Of a stretch of 50,017 nucleotides of DNA, positions 1-7,851 are shown one piece after another. This DNA is from Paenibacillus sp. OK003 (lineage in GTDB: Bacteria; Bacillota; Bacilli; Paenibacillales; Paenibacillaceae), in assembly GCF_900109515.1 (NCBI RefSeq), contig NZ_FOBD01000029.1:1-50017 (forward strand), written 5' to 3'. Below the pieces are notes generated by a model that was not told the origin of the DNA, made no database searches, and saw only the letters and a program-made list of their open reading frames with translations. How positions within the stretch are numbered: the stretch's first letter is position 1; every line of letters starts with the position of its first letter. A program made the position numbers and the translations under genes.

Positions 1-93
1 CCACACGTACCCATCCCGAACACGACCGTTAAGCCCTCTAGCGCCGATGGTACTTGGACCGCAGGGTCCTGGGAGAGTAGGACGCCGCCAAGC
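1..93 (+). rRNA. rrf: 5S ribosomal RNA, 3' part
   Basis: The window opens inside a 5S rRNA. The segments CCCATCCCGAACACG and TAGCGCCGATGGTA, and the closing GAGAGTAGGACGCCGCCA, are typical of Firmicute 5S rRNA. The 5' part lies outside the window. It is the last gene of an upstream rrn operon on the + strand. The exact 3' end is estimated from the end of the terminal helix. Confidence 0.93.
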
Positions 94-97
94 AAAG

Positions 98-131
98 AAC
101 CACTGCCGATGTTATTCGGTGGTGGTTTTTA
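98..131 (+). terminator. rrn operon terminator
   Basis: A hairpin (AACCAC..CCGA pairing with TCGG..GTGGTT, with two internal mismatches) is followed by TTTTT, five bases after the 5S end. It ends the upstream rrn operon. Confidence 0.85.
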
Positions 132-206
132 TTTGTGTTTATAAGCAAAAATTAGCATTAACTATTAGTTTAAAGATAGTGCACTAAATGACTCTACATA
201 CATAAG

Positions 207-230
207 CGCCACTCGTTATGAGTGGCGTTT
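207..230 (+). terminator. hairpin, second rrn terminator candidate
   Basis: A perfect 8-bp stem, CGCCACTC and GAGTGGCG, with a 5-base loop is followed by TTT and AT-rich DNA. It is probably a back-up terminator between the rrn operon and guaB. The U tract is short, so its efficiency is uncertain. Confidence 0.55.
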
Positions 231-314
231 CATATATATAAAATGAACCTGTCCGTATGACAAATACAGTTGTATGCATCAGGCAATACACCTAATATAA
301 CCAGGGAGTTTCCC

Positions 315-344
315 TTGACAGTCTAAATAACGCTTTGCTAAGAT
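315..344 (+). promoter_or_regulatory. guaB promoter (sigma-A type)
   Basis: TTGACA at 315-320 and TAAGAT at 339-344 are 18 bases apart. The leader to the guaB start would be about 100 bases. No purine riboswitch core was recognised in it. Confidence 0.65.
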
Positions 345-449
345 GGCAATAATAAATTTTTCAGAAAACGTATTTTCGGCATAAAATACAGCCTGAGATC
401 TTCGGGTTTTGGACCGTAAAGCTGAGCAAACATAAGGAGGAACGCCCGC

Positions 450-1907
450 GTGTGGGAAGATAAATTTGGTAAGGAAGGTTTCACCTTCGACGATGTACTG
501 CTGGTGCCCCGGAAATCCGAGACACTGCCAAAAGAGGTGGACGTATCTGTTCGTTTGAGTGACAGCGTAAAACTGAATATTCCTTTGATTAGTGCTGGTA
601 TGGATACTGTTACTGAAGCGACATTGGCTATTGCCATTGCCCGTGAAGGCGGTATTGGTATCATCCATAAAAATATGTCTGTTGAGCAGCAAGCGGAGGA
701 AGTGGATCGGGTTAAACGCTCGGAGAGTGGCGTTATTACCAACCCGTTCTCATTGACAGCGGAACATCTGGTTTCTGATGCAGAATCGGTTATGGCCAAA
801 TATCGCATTTCCGGTGTACCCATTGTTGAAGGAGATCAAAAGCTTGTTGGTATCCTGACAAATCGGGACTTGCGTTTCATCCACGATTTCTCCATTAAAA
901 TCAGCGAAGTCATGACTCGTGAGAATTTGGTTACTGCGCCTGTAGGTACTACACTGCAAGAAGCAGAAGGCATTCTCCAGAAGCATAAAATCGAGAAACT
1001 TCCATTAGTAGATGAGTCCAACACACTGAAAGGCCTCATTACGATTAAAGATATTGAAAAAGCAATTCAATTCCCTAACGCAGCTAAAGATGCACAAGGA
1101 CGTTTGTTGGTTGGAGCAGCAATTGGGATTTCCAAAGACACCTTTGAACGTGCGGATGCACTGGTTCAAGCCGGTGTGGACCTGATTACGGTAGACTCGG
1201 CACACGGACATCACATTAACATCATTGATGCAGTTCGTCAGCTGCGTGAGCGTTTCCCGAACCTGACCATTGTTGCAGGTAACGTTGCTACAGGCGATGC
1301 AACTCGTGAGTTGATCGAAGCTGGGGCATCCGTTGTCAAAGTCGGAATTGGTCCAGGTTCCATCTGTACAACTCGTGTAATTGCTGGTATTGGTGTTCCT
1401 CAAGTTACAGCAGTTTACGATTGTGCCAATGTAGCACGTGAATATGGCGTACCAATCATTGCTGACGGTGGTATTAAGTACTCTGGTGAGATTACCAAGG
1501 CTCTTGCTGCAGGTGCCCATGCAGTTATGCTGGGAAGCTTGTTTGCAGGTACGGCAGAAAGCCCTGGAGAAACGGAAATCTTCCAAGGACGTAGCTACAA
1601 AGTATACCGCGGTATGGGTTCAATGGCTGCAATGAAACAAGGAAGTAAAGATCGTTACTTCCAGGATGATGACAAGAAACTGGTTCCTGAAGGAATTGAG
1701 GGACGTGTTGCTTACAAAGGTCCATTGTCTGATACGATTCATCAGTTGATTGGTGGTCTACGTTCAGGTATGGGATACTGTGGTACAAGCAGTTTGGAGC
1801 AGCTTCGTAACAACACTCAGTTTATTCGTATCACAGGTGCAGGACTTCGTGAAAGTCATCCGCATGATGTACAGATTACGAAAGAAGCACCTAACTACTC
1901 GTTGTAA
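450..1907 (+). CDS. guaB: IMP dehydrogenase
   Basis: Oxidises IMP to XMP with NAD, the committed step of guanine nucleotide synthesis in the cytoplasm. The 485-residue product has the usual family length. It has an N-terminal barrel segment, two CBS domains at about residues 90-205, and the second part of the barrel with the catalytic-cysteine loop GPGSICTTRVIAGIG and the phosphate-binding GGIKYSGEI. The GTG start at 450 sits 9 bases after AAGGAGG (434-440) and gives the normal start MWEDKFGKEG. It follows an rrn operon, as in Bacillus subtilis, and has its own promoter and a strong terminator, so it is probably monocistronic. Family identity is certain. Confidence 0.97.
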   Translation: MWEDKFGKEGFTFDDVLLVPRKSETLPKEVDVSVRLSDSVKLNIPLISAGMDTVTEATLAIAIAREGGIGIIHKNMSVEQQAEEVDRVKRSESGVITNPFSLTAEHLVSDAESVMAKYRISGVPIVEGDQKLVGILTNRDLRFIHDFSIKISEVMTRENLVTAPVGTTLQEAEGILQKHKIEKLPLVDESNTLKGLITIKDIEKAIQFPNAAKDAQGRLLVGAAIGISKDTFERADALVQAGVDLITVDSAHGHHINIIDAVRQLRERFPNLTIVAGNVATGDATRELIEAGASVVKVGIGPGSICTTRVIAGIGVPQVTAVYDCANVAREYGVPIIADGGIKYSGEITKALAAGAHAVMLGSLFAGTAESPGETEIFQGRSYKVYRGMGSMAAMKQGSKDRYFQDDDKKLVPEGIEGRVAYKGPLSDTIHQLIGGLRSGMGYCGTSSLEQLRNNTQFIRITGAGLRESHPHDVQITKEAPNYSL

Positions 1908-1930
1908 TCTGAACTGAGTTAATCATTTCC

Positions 1931-1970
1931 AAGACAGGCTTGGCGATTTTCGCCGAGCCTGTCTTTTTTT
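1931..1970 (+). terminator. guaB terminator
   Basis: A long hairpin (AAGACAGGCTTGGCG pairing with CGCCGAGCCTGTCTT) is followed by a run of seven T. It is a strong intrinsic terminator about 25 bases after the guaB stop. Confidence 0.9.
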
Positions 1971-2339
1971 GCGGATACCCCTGTGATAGAATAGAACAAG
2001 CGGTGATGATCCTTTAATGGATTAGGGCGTTGCGGCGGTTTTTTGACGTGAGTCTATGAAACTGCTTCTGACAATGAATTTTGAGTGATAGACAAAGGTT
2101 GAAGGTTGCCCAGCGAAAAAAGAAGCGCGGACGTCCTTTTACATAAGCATTTCATTTAATGCTAACTAAGTGACAATCGATTCGAACTTTAGGAGCAATG
2201 ACATCGCTCTTTCGATACAGCGCATATACGACACATCTCACACATCATCTCCACCTATTAGGGAACTAAGAAAATATTGCAGCTCAAGCTGCACTGAAGC
2301 ACTCAATAGAAAGCTTCGGACCGAAGGGAGTATTCATCA
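1971..2339. other. intergenic region guaB-dacA
   Basis: About 370 bases without a convincing gene. The final stretch holds the dacA ribosome site (GAAGGGAG, about 2322-2329). No riboswitch or conserved RNA was recognised, and the promoter of dacA could not be placed with confidence. Confidence 0.5.
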
Positions 2340-3728
2340 TTGAAAGCCAAACAAATGAATAAGAAAAAACGTCAAATGCTCAAAAAAAGCGTAGCCTCGG
2401 TTATGCTGATTAATATGCTCTGCATGTCTGCGGTAATGCCTGTTATGGCTGCTGCAAACGATTCGGGTCAGGTGTTGACCGCGGCAGCTACAACAACGAA
2501 GACTGAAAAAGCCGTGGACATTCCTTCGGCAGACTCACTGGGACTCGATGTTAAATCAGCCATACTGATGGAGGCTTCAACGGGCCAGATTCTGCTCAAT
2601 GTGAATGCGGATAAAGCTATGCCGCCTGCCAGCATGACGAAAATGATGACCGAGTATATTGTGGCTGAGCAGGTCAAACAGGGGAAATTAAACTGGGATG
2701 ATGTCGTTACAGTCAAAAAGAACGCAGCGGAAAGTACTGGATCACGGATTTTCCTCGCAGAAGGTGACCAACATACAGTCAAGGAGTTGTACATTGCTAT
2801 GGCTGTTGGTTCTGCCAATGATGCAACGGTAGCTTTGGCTGAACATGTGGCAGGCTCCGAACAAGACTTTGTGAAAATGATGAATGATGAAGCGAAGCGT
2901 ATGGGAATGAAAGATAGCTACTTCATCAACTCCACAGGACTGGATCGTGCAGATATGCCTGCGGACTTCCGCCCAACTGAGGATAAAGAAATCGTTATGT
3001 CGGCACGAGATGCAGCCATTTTGTGCAGATATATCATTATGGATCACCCGGACTACACAGATTTCACAACGATTCAATCCTACAAGTTTCGGCCGAATGA
3101 TAAAGATCCAATCGTTAACTATAACTGGATGCTGGAAGCGAATAAAAATATAACCAACTTCAAAAGCTATGCCTATGAGGGTCTGGACGGGATGAAAACG
3201 GGACATACCACGAACGCAGGCAATAACTTCACAGGTACGGCTGAACGCAATGGCATGCGTCTGATCAGTGTTGTTATGGGGACCGATTCGGAGCCAGCGC
3301 GTTTCAGAGAAACAAAGAAAGTACTGGACTTCGGATTCAACAATTTTGAAGTGAAACAGGCGGTTGCTGCTAAAACTAAAGTCACAGGCTGGGAAGCTGT
3401 ACCTTTGAAGAAAGGGAAGGAAACAACAGTACCTGTTGTAACGGATAATGCAGTAAGTTTCGTTGTACCTAAAGGTACTCAAAACCTGGACGTGACATTT
3501 AAAGCGAATGTAACTGAAGCTGATAAGTTGGTTGCTCCAATTAAGGCCGGAACCAAGGTTGGGACGGTTACTTATACGTACAAGGCTGAAGGAATTGAGC
3601 CACAAGAGAAGACAGTGAACCTCATCACCGCAGAAGAAGCCGAAAAAGGCGGTTGGTTCCGTCTCTTCTTCCGTGCAGTGAAAGATTTTTTCGTTGATCT
3701 GTTTGATGGCATCAAAAACCTGTTCTAA
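2340..3728 (+). CDS. dacA: D-alanyl-D-alanine carboxypeptidase (PBP5 type)
   Basis: A penicillin-binding protein that removes the terminal D-Ala from peptidoglycan stem peptides outside the membrane. A basic N-terminus and a hydrophobic stretch ending near VMAAAN form a signal peptide. The serine-peptidase motifs are all present: SMTK (SxxK, near residue 98), SAN (near 158) and KTG in DGMKTGHT (near 285). A PBP5-associated C-terminal beta domain follows, and the last ~20 residues (FRLFFRAVKDFFVDLFDGI) resemble the amphipathic membrane anchor of the family. The start is TTG at 2340 after GAAGGGAG; an ATG at 2355 is an alternative. The position after guaB matches Bacillus subtilis. Confidence 0.95.
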   Translation: MKAKQMNKKKRQMLKKSVASVMLINMLCMSAVMPVMAAANDSGQVLTAAATTTKTEKAVDIPSADSLGLDVKSAILMEASTGQILLNVNADKAMPPASMTKMMTEYIVAEQVKQGKLNWDDVVTVKKNAAESTGSRIFLAEGDQHTVKELYIAMAVGSANDATVALAEHVAGSEQDFVKMMNDEAKRMGMKDSYFINSTGLDRADMPADFRPTEDKEIVMSARDAAILCRYIIMDHPDYTDFTTIQSYKFRPNDKDPIVNYNWMLEANKNITNFKSYAYEGLDGMKTGHTTNAGNNFTGTAERNGMRLISVVMGTDSEPARFRETKKVLDFGFNNFEVKQAVAAKTKVTGWEAVPLKKGKETTVPVVTDNAVSFVVPKGTQNLDVTFKANVTEADKLVAPIKAGTKVGTVTYTYKAEGIEPQEKTVNLITAEEAEKGGWFRLFFRAVKDFFVDLFDGIKNLF

Positions 3729-3970
3729 TAGACATGGTGAAGGAAGACGGGTTAATATTACATTTTTAATATAGTGTCGTTAGACCATTGACAAAATACA
3801 AGTAATTCCGACCGGATGGATTGTATATTTACAATTTTTCCGGTAAAATATCAAGTTAGAATTCTACGTATAAATCAGTTAAAAAGTCTATTGTTCTTCT
3901 AACTGACACTGCATATTCCACATCCTGTTCATGGATAAGAACGATATATCCATTAAGGTAGGGTTAGGGT
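3729..3970. other. intergenic region upstream of the pdx locus
   Basis: An AT-rich stretch after dacA. TTGTAT (3821-3826) and TAAAAT (3844-3849), 17 bases apart, could be a weak promoter for the pdx locus. No clear terminator for dacA was found. Confidence 0.35.
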
Positions 3971-4140
3971 ATGGAAATGGCAATAGCACGCGTTAAAAGA
4001 GGTGCCAAAGCGTGAATCGGACATTATGTGGCGCCAAGGACTTGGGTGAAGCGTTGCGCCAGATTGGCGAATGGGCTTCCATGATTCGTACCCATTCCAA
4101 ACTTGCACCTTCCGAGCGCATGAAGGATCGCGGCTGGTAA
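3971..4140 (+). pseudogene. pdxS: pdxS remnant with two large internal deletions
   Basis: PdxS is the synthase subunit of pyridoxal 5'-phosphate synthase, normally about 294 residues and directly before pdxT. Here only scraps remain. ATG 3971 encodes MEMAIARVKRGAKA and stops at TGA 4013, matching the PdxS N-terminus (…RVKRGMAEM). In another frame, 4027-4137 encodes CGAKDLGEALRQIGEWASM and IRT, matching the internal PdxS segment CGxxDLGEAxRRIxEGASM. It then runs directly into ERMKDRGW and TAA, matching the PdxS C-terminus. Roughly 110 codons are missing before the middle block and about 130 after it, and the blocks are out of frame. All lysines and loops that build the active site of the family lie in the missing parts. 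pdxT follows 18 bases later. Confidence 0.85.
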
Positions 4141-4158
4141 GAGAAAGGTGGACTTTAA

Positions 4159-4749
4159 ATGAAGATCGGCGTTTTAGCACTTCAGGGAGCTGTCACCGAG
4201 CATATTCGTAGTATTGAACGGGCCGGAGCAGAGGGAATAGCGATCAAACAGGTTCAGCAACTCAAGGAGCTGGATGGGTTGATTCTTCCTGGTGGTGAAA
4301 GTACCACAATTGGCAAACTGATGCGCAAATATGGTTTTATGGAGGCCATTCGGGCATTCGCTGCTGAGGGTAAACCGGTATTCGGCACCTGTGCTGGTTT
4401 GATTGTTATGGCCAAACATATTGAAGGACAAGAGGAAGCTCATCTGGAGCTAATGGATATGACCGTATCCAGAAATGCATTTGGACGGCAGAGGGAAAGC
4501 TTTGAAACGGATCTTCCGGTAAAAGGCATTGAGGAGACGGTAAGGGCTGTGTTCATCCGGGCACCCCTGATTGAGAGTGTAGGAGAAGAGGTAGAAGTTC
4601 TCTCCACTTACAAGGATGAGATTGTTACTGCTCGCCAGGGGCATCTGCTGGCTTGCTCCTATCACCCTGAACTGACAGATGATTATCGACTGCATGCTTA
4701 CTTTGTGGACATGGCTAGGTCGTATAAACAGCCTGTACAGAACCAATAG
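4159..4749 (+). CDS. pdxT: pyridoxal 5'-phosphate synthase glutaminase subunit
   Basis: Releases ammonia from glutamine and channels it to PdxS for vitamin B6 synthesis. The 196-residue product is full length and keeps the class I glutaminase features: LPGGESTTIGKLM (near residue 45), the nucleophile loop FGTCAGLIVM (near 77) and the His-Glu pair in YHPEL (near 170). The ribosome site GAAAGGTGG (4142-4150) precedes ATG 4159. The gene appears intact although its partner pdxS upstream is reduced to a relic. Either a complete pdxS lies elsewhere in the genome, or this subunit has no partner. Confidence 0.93.
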   Translation: MKIGVLALQGAVTEHIRSIERAGAEGIAIKQVQQLKELDGLILPGGESTTIGKLMRKYGFMEAIRAFAAEGKPVFGTCAGLIVMAKHIEGQEEAHLELMDMTVSRNAFGRQRESFETDLPVKGIEETVRAVFIRAPLIESVGEEVEVLSTYKDEIVTARQGHLLACSYHPELTDDYRLHAYFVDMARSYKQPVQNQ

Positions 4750-4756
4750 TGATTGA

Positions 4757-4918
4757 TATACAACCTATGATCTGCCGGTGAACCGGATCAGTCCTCCAGA
4801 GGCTCATAAGGCTTGCTGGCTTGGTGCTGTCTGGTCAGATACCTGATGTTGCCCGTATCTGCTTCCAAAGCGGGAATCGCAGCGTAGGGTAGCACAGAAG
4901 GCCATAGGTTGTTTTTTT
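4757..4918 (+). ncRNA. structured RNA candidate between pdxT and serS (possibly 6S-like)
   Basis: ACAACCTATG (4760-4769) pairs perfectly with CATAGGTTGT (4903-4912), which runs into seven T. The two arms enclose about 130 bases with further hairpins: CCGG-TGAA-CCGG, CCT-CCAG-AGG and CAGATAC..GTATCTG. A long closing stem next to a U tract suits a free-standing small RNA of about 150-160 bases. Segments such as GATCAGTCCTCCAGAGGCTC and GGCTTGGTGCTG recall 6S RNA, but that is from memory only. AGGGTAGCAC resembles a T-box core, yet the rest of that motif and a specifier region are absent. Structure is better supported than identity. Confidence 0.5.
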
Positions 4919-5017
4919 ACCATTGAGGAATGATGAAGTTATACGGAGCTGCAAAGTTCTGGTATGAGTTAATAAGGAAGGTTTCTACTTTGTGGTGTTA
5001 TTTAGGAGGGGTATCTA

Positions 5018-6301
5018 GTGCTTGATGTGAAAATATTGCGGAATGAGTACGCACGTGTTGAAGAAGCGTTGACGAAACGTGGCAAATCGCTGGATCTAAT
5101 CGCCGGGTTCACGGACATGGATGCCAAGCGTCGTGAGTTGCTGCAAGAGAGTGAAACCCTGAAAAGTCGCCGGAATACGGTATCCGGAGAAGTTGCCAAG
5201 CTCAAAAAGAGTGGTGAAAATGCGGATGAGTTGATCCTTGAGATGCGTGAGGTCTCTGATCGAATCAAAGCAATGGATGAAGAAGTACGTGAGTTGGAAG
5301 TGAAGATCAACGATCTGACTATGGCGATCCCGAACATCCCTAACGAGAGTGTACCTGTCGGTGCGTCCGAAGATGATAATGTGGAGATTCGTCGTTGGGA
5401 AGAGCCGAAGTCGTTTTCATTTACACCAAAAGCACACTGGGAAATCGCACAGGACCTCGACATTCTTGATTTTGAAGCGGCTGCCAAAGTAACAGGCTCC
5501 CGTTTTACCTTTTATAAAGGGCTGGGTGCACGTTTGGAACGCGCTTTGATCAACTTTATGATGGATCTGCACAGCGATCAGCATGGGTATGAAGAGATTC
5601 TGCCTCCATACATCGTTAACCGTGACAGCTTGTTTGGGACAGGTCAACTGCCAAAATTCGAGGAAGATTTGTTCAAGCTGAAAGATACCGAGTATTATTT
5701 GATCCCTACCGCTGAAGTTCCGGTAACGAACTATCATCGCGAAGAGATTTTGAATGCAGACCAACTGCCTAAACACTTTGTGGCATACAGCTCATGTTTC
5801 CGATCCGAAGCAGGTTCTGCTGGACGGGATACACGCGGCTTGATTCGTCAGCATCAGTTCAATAAAGTTGAGTTGTTGAAACTGTCTTCTCCTGAGACCT
5901 CTTATGAGGAATTGGAGAACATGACCCAAAATGCGGAACGTGTGCTTCAATTATTGGGGCTGCCTTACCGCGTACTGACGTTGTGTACAGCAGATATGGG
6001 CTTCACTTCTGCCAAAACGTATGACATTGAGGTCTGGTTGCCAGAAAGCAATACGTATCGCGAAATCTCGTCTTGCTCCAACTGTGAAGACTTCCAAGCA
6101 CGTCGGGCTAATATCCGTTTCCGTAGAGAGCCAAAAGCAAAGCCTGAATTCGTCCATACGTTAAATGGTTCAGGACTGGCAGTGGGGCGTACAGTAGCTG
6201 CTATTCTGGAGAACTACCAACAAGAAGATGGAACAGTGGTTATACCTGAGGCACTGCGTCCTTACATGGGCGGAGTTAGCGTGATTGCCCGTCGTTCCTA
6301 G
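5018..6301 (+). CDS. serS: seryl-tRNA synthetase
   Basis: Charges tRNA-Ser with serine. The 427-residue length is normal. Residues 1-110 form the long antiparallel coiled-coil arm that grips the tRNA variable arm. The class II catalytic domain follows, with motif 2 around SSCFRSEAGSAGRDTRG (near 258) and motif 3 around LNGSGLAVGRTVAAILENYQ (near 382). The start is GTG 5018 after TAGGAGGGG (5004-5012). A tRNA-Ser gene lies 280 bases downstream, the same pairing as in Bacillus subtilis. No complete T-box leader was recognised, although many Firmicute serS genes have one. Confidence 0.97.
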   Translation: MLDVKILRNEYARVEEALTKRGKSLDLIAGFTDMDAKRRELLQESETLKSRRNTVSGEVAKLKKSGENADELILEMREVSDRIKAMDEEVRELEVKINDLTMAIPNIPNESVPVGASEDDNVEIRRWEEPKSFSFTPKAHWEIAQDLDILDFEAAAKVTGSRFTFYKGLGARLERALINFMMDLHSDQHGYEEILPPYIVNRDSLFGTGQLPKFEEDLFKLKDTEYYLIPTAEVPVTNYHREEILNADQLPKHFVAYSSCFRSEAGSAGRDTRGLIRQHQFNKVELLKLSSPETSYEELENMTQNAERVLQLLGLPYRVLTLCTADMGFTSAKTYDIEVWLPESNTYREISSCSNCEDFQARRANIRFRREPKAKPEFVHTLNGSGLAVGRTVAAILENYQQEDGTVVIPEALRPYMGGVSVIARRS

Positions 6302-6328
6302 GATGTTCAACTAAATGAATGAAATAAA

Positions 6329-6391
6329 AAACCGTCCCCTGACAAATGGAAGTGTTTAGAACGTTCCATTTTCACAAGGAGACGGTTTCTT
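6329..6391 (+). terminator. serS terminator
   Basis: AAACCGTC (6329-6336) pairs with GACGGTTT (6381-6388), with an inner AATGGAA/TTCCATT helix. A short T-rich tail follows. Confidence 0.75.
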
Positions 6392-6518
6392 GTAGTATAC
6401 AGAAAAGGCTAAAAAGATTCTGAACAACCTTTTCAATCATCAGGAGCGCTGGTTACCGTTACTTAGCAGGTGTAAATTCCCTTTTTGATGTATTGAATAT
6501 AAAAACAATATAAAAGGG

Positions 6519-6548
6519 TTGCTTTCTGCCATAAAATTATGGTATGAT
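6519..6548 (+). promoter_or_regulatory. tRNA-Ser promoter
   Basis: TTGCTT (6519-6524) and TATGAT (6543-6548) are 18 bases apart, 35 bases before the tRNA. It resembles a sigma-A promoter. Confidence 0.6.
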
Positions 6549-6583
6549 CTATTTCGTGGCAAGTTTATAAAAATTAATTCCCT

Positions 6584-6672
6584 GGAGAGGTACCGAAGCG
6601 GTCATAACGGGGCGGTCTTGAAAACCGTTAGGGGGCAACTCCACGTGGGTTCGAATCCCACCCTCTCCGCCA
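6584..6672 (+). tRNA. tRNA-Ser (anticodon TGA)
   Basis: An 89-base tRNA with encoded CCA. The acceptor arms GGAGAGG and CCTCTCC pair perfectly. The anticodon loop is CT-TGA-AA (anticodon at 6619-6621), and a long variable arm (GGGGGCAACTCC) marks a class II serine tRNA. GGTTCGAATCC is the T arm. It reads UCA and other UCN codons. Confidence 0.97.
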
Positions 6673-6687
6673 TACTACAATTATGAT

Positions 6688-6720
6688 AAGGATTCGAGCG
6701 ATAAGCTCGGGTCCTTTTTT
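6688..6720 (+). terminator. tRNA-Ser terminator
   Basis: A hairpin of AAGGATTCGAGC with GCTCGGGTCCTT is followed by TTTTTT, 16 bases after the tRNA. Confidence 0.85.
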
Positions 6721-6864
6721 GCATATATTTATACATATAGCACAGCGGCTAAACGCTGTATCTTCAGAGCATCTTTACGACGGAGGATCAGTTTGTTTCA
6801 TTATCTGTGTGATGCATAAAAACATTCGAATCGCCGCACTTTATATAAGAGTGGAGGTGGTAAG

Positions 6865-7206
6865 ATGAACCGCGAATTAAACATAGATCAGACAGAGCTT
6901 GTAGGTGCTTGGCAGGAAAGGTTGCCTAAAGTTCTAAATGTCGGAGATCGTGCTCAGGTTATGGCTGACGAGGCTGATCAACAGGCTATTCGAATTCACA
7001 TCGCAACAGCGGGACACCAGATGTACTCTTTTGACTTCAAGTGTGCCTATGTGGATTCTCGTGAAGTCAGTGTGCAGCTGATTGATGTGGAGCGTGATGG
7101 AAGGACGACGGATGAGCGTACAGAGCCCATTCAGGAATTGGCTCAGGATTACACGCGTCATATTCATGAATGTGCCCAGTCGTTGCAAACCAAAACCAGA
7201 CATTAG
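6865..7206 (+). CDS. hypothetical protein, 113 residues
   Basis: I do not recognise this family. The protein is soluble-looking and acidic, without a signal peptide or membrane segment. It has a mixed alpha/beta pattern with a strand-rich middle (about residues 45-75) and a C-terminal helix. ATG 6865 follows GTGGAGGTGG (6852-6861), a strong ribosome site. Two very small genes follow closely on the same strand, at 25 and 24 base gaps, and the last is sspP-like. The three may form one unit with a spore-related role; that is inference from position only. Confidence 0.75.
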   Translation: MNRELNIDQTELVGAWQERLPKVLNVGDRAQVMADEADQQAIRIHIATAGHQMYSFDFKCAYVDSREVSVQLIDVERDGRTTDERTEPIQELAQDYTRHIHECAQSLQTKTRH

Positions 7207-7231
7207 GCAGACGTCAAAGGAGTGGTAATAC

Positions 7232-7408
7232 GTGAGCAAAGCCAAAGCTGGAACAGATAAAAACCTGCAAAATGTAGTCGCAGATCTGGATCAAACCCCT
7301 GTGAATAGCCACCATGCCCAGCAAATTCAACAGGACTCGAATGACCGCCGGCATCAGGATTCCTTGAATCATGACAAAACGGAAGATATAGACCCATCCC
7401 ATTCCTAA
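7232..7408 (+). CDS. small hydrophilic protein, 58 residues, possibly spore-related
   Basis: A GTG start at 7232 lies 7 bases after AAAGGAGTGG (7216-7225) and the frame is open for 58 codons to TAA 7406. The product (MSKAKAGTDKNLQ…) is very hydrophilic, rich in Gln, Asn, Asp and His, and likely disordered. It lies between the 113-residue gene and an sspP-like gene with short gaps. It is not one of the small spore proteins I can name. The good ribosome site and spacing support it as a real gene. Confidence 0.6.
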   Translation: MSKAKAGTDKNLQNVVADLDQTPVNSHHAQQIQQDSNDRRHQDSLNHDKTEDIDPSHS

Positions 7409-7432
7409 TCCAAATGAAGAGGAGGGAACTAC

Positions 7433-7585
7433 ATGAGTAAACCCAAAACAACACCTGTGCCTGAAGCTCAGGCTGCTGTGCAGCACCGAAAACCGGAAAA
7501 GCATTCCTCCATGCAGGAACCGTTATCCGGCTCCAAAAAAGTGAAAAACCAGAACCATGTGGATCATCACAATCCTCAAGGCTAA
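7433..7585 (+). CDS. sspP: small acid-soluble spore protein P-like
   Basis: A 50-residue hydrophilic protein. Its C-terminal half, QEPLSGSKKVKNQNHVDHHN, closely resembles the core of SspP of Bacillus, which contains a PEPLxGSKKVKNRNH segment. SspP is a minor small spore protein packed into the forespore core under sigma-G. ATG 7433 follows GAAGAGGAGGG (7416-7426). The first 25 residues differ from the Bacillus protein as I recall it. No clear sigma-G promoter was identified. A terminator follows at 7644. Confidence 0.75.
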   Translation: MSKPKTTPVPEAQAAVQHRKPEKHSSMQEPLSGSKKVKNQNHVDHHNPQG

Positions 7586-7643
7586 GTTAAAGGAACAATC
7601 ATTCCTCTCTTTAGCACATATTAAATGCATAACCATAACCTAT

Positions 7644-7670
7644 AACTCCGGTTAACAAACCGGGGTTTTT
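7644..7670 (+). terminator. terminator after sspP-like gene
   Basis: AACTCCGGTT and AACCGGGGTT form a stem with a short loop, followed by a T run. Confidence 0.85.
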
Positions 7671-7851
7671 GCGTGTTCATACATGAATTAGAGATGCATG
7701 CCATGGATATCTAAAGCTTACATAGGTCTTTGTAGCCAATTTAGAGAGTAAAGATCACAAATTTCCCAAATCGTGTTTCCGTTTCAGAATAAATGGTATA
7801 TCATTGATATTGAATTATTTTTTTGGGGCTATCACGAGAGGAGAGAAACAA

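Noticed and set aside
450..1907. Purine riboswitch for guaB
   Set aside because: The leader between 345 and 449 lacks the conserved purine aptamer core and is short.
4870..4905. T-box leader for serS
   Set aside because: AGGGTAGCAC matches nine of ten bases of the T-box core, but the UGGN bulge and the CCGCG end are missing and no specifier stem with a UCN codon could be placed upstream.
6683..6868. 61-codon open frame after the tRNA
   Set aside because: It starts inside the tRNA terminator, has no ribosome site and ends in the start of the next gene.
7780..7803. Sigma-B-like promoter GTTTCC-N14-TGGTAT before the lipoprotein
   Set aside because: It deviates from the consensus and sigma-B is generally missing in Paenibacillus-type organisms.
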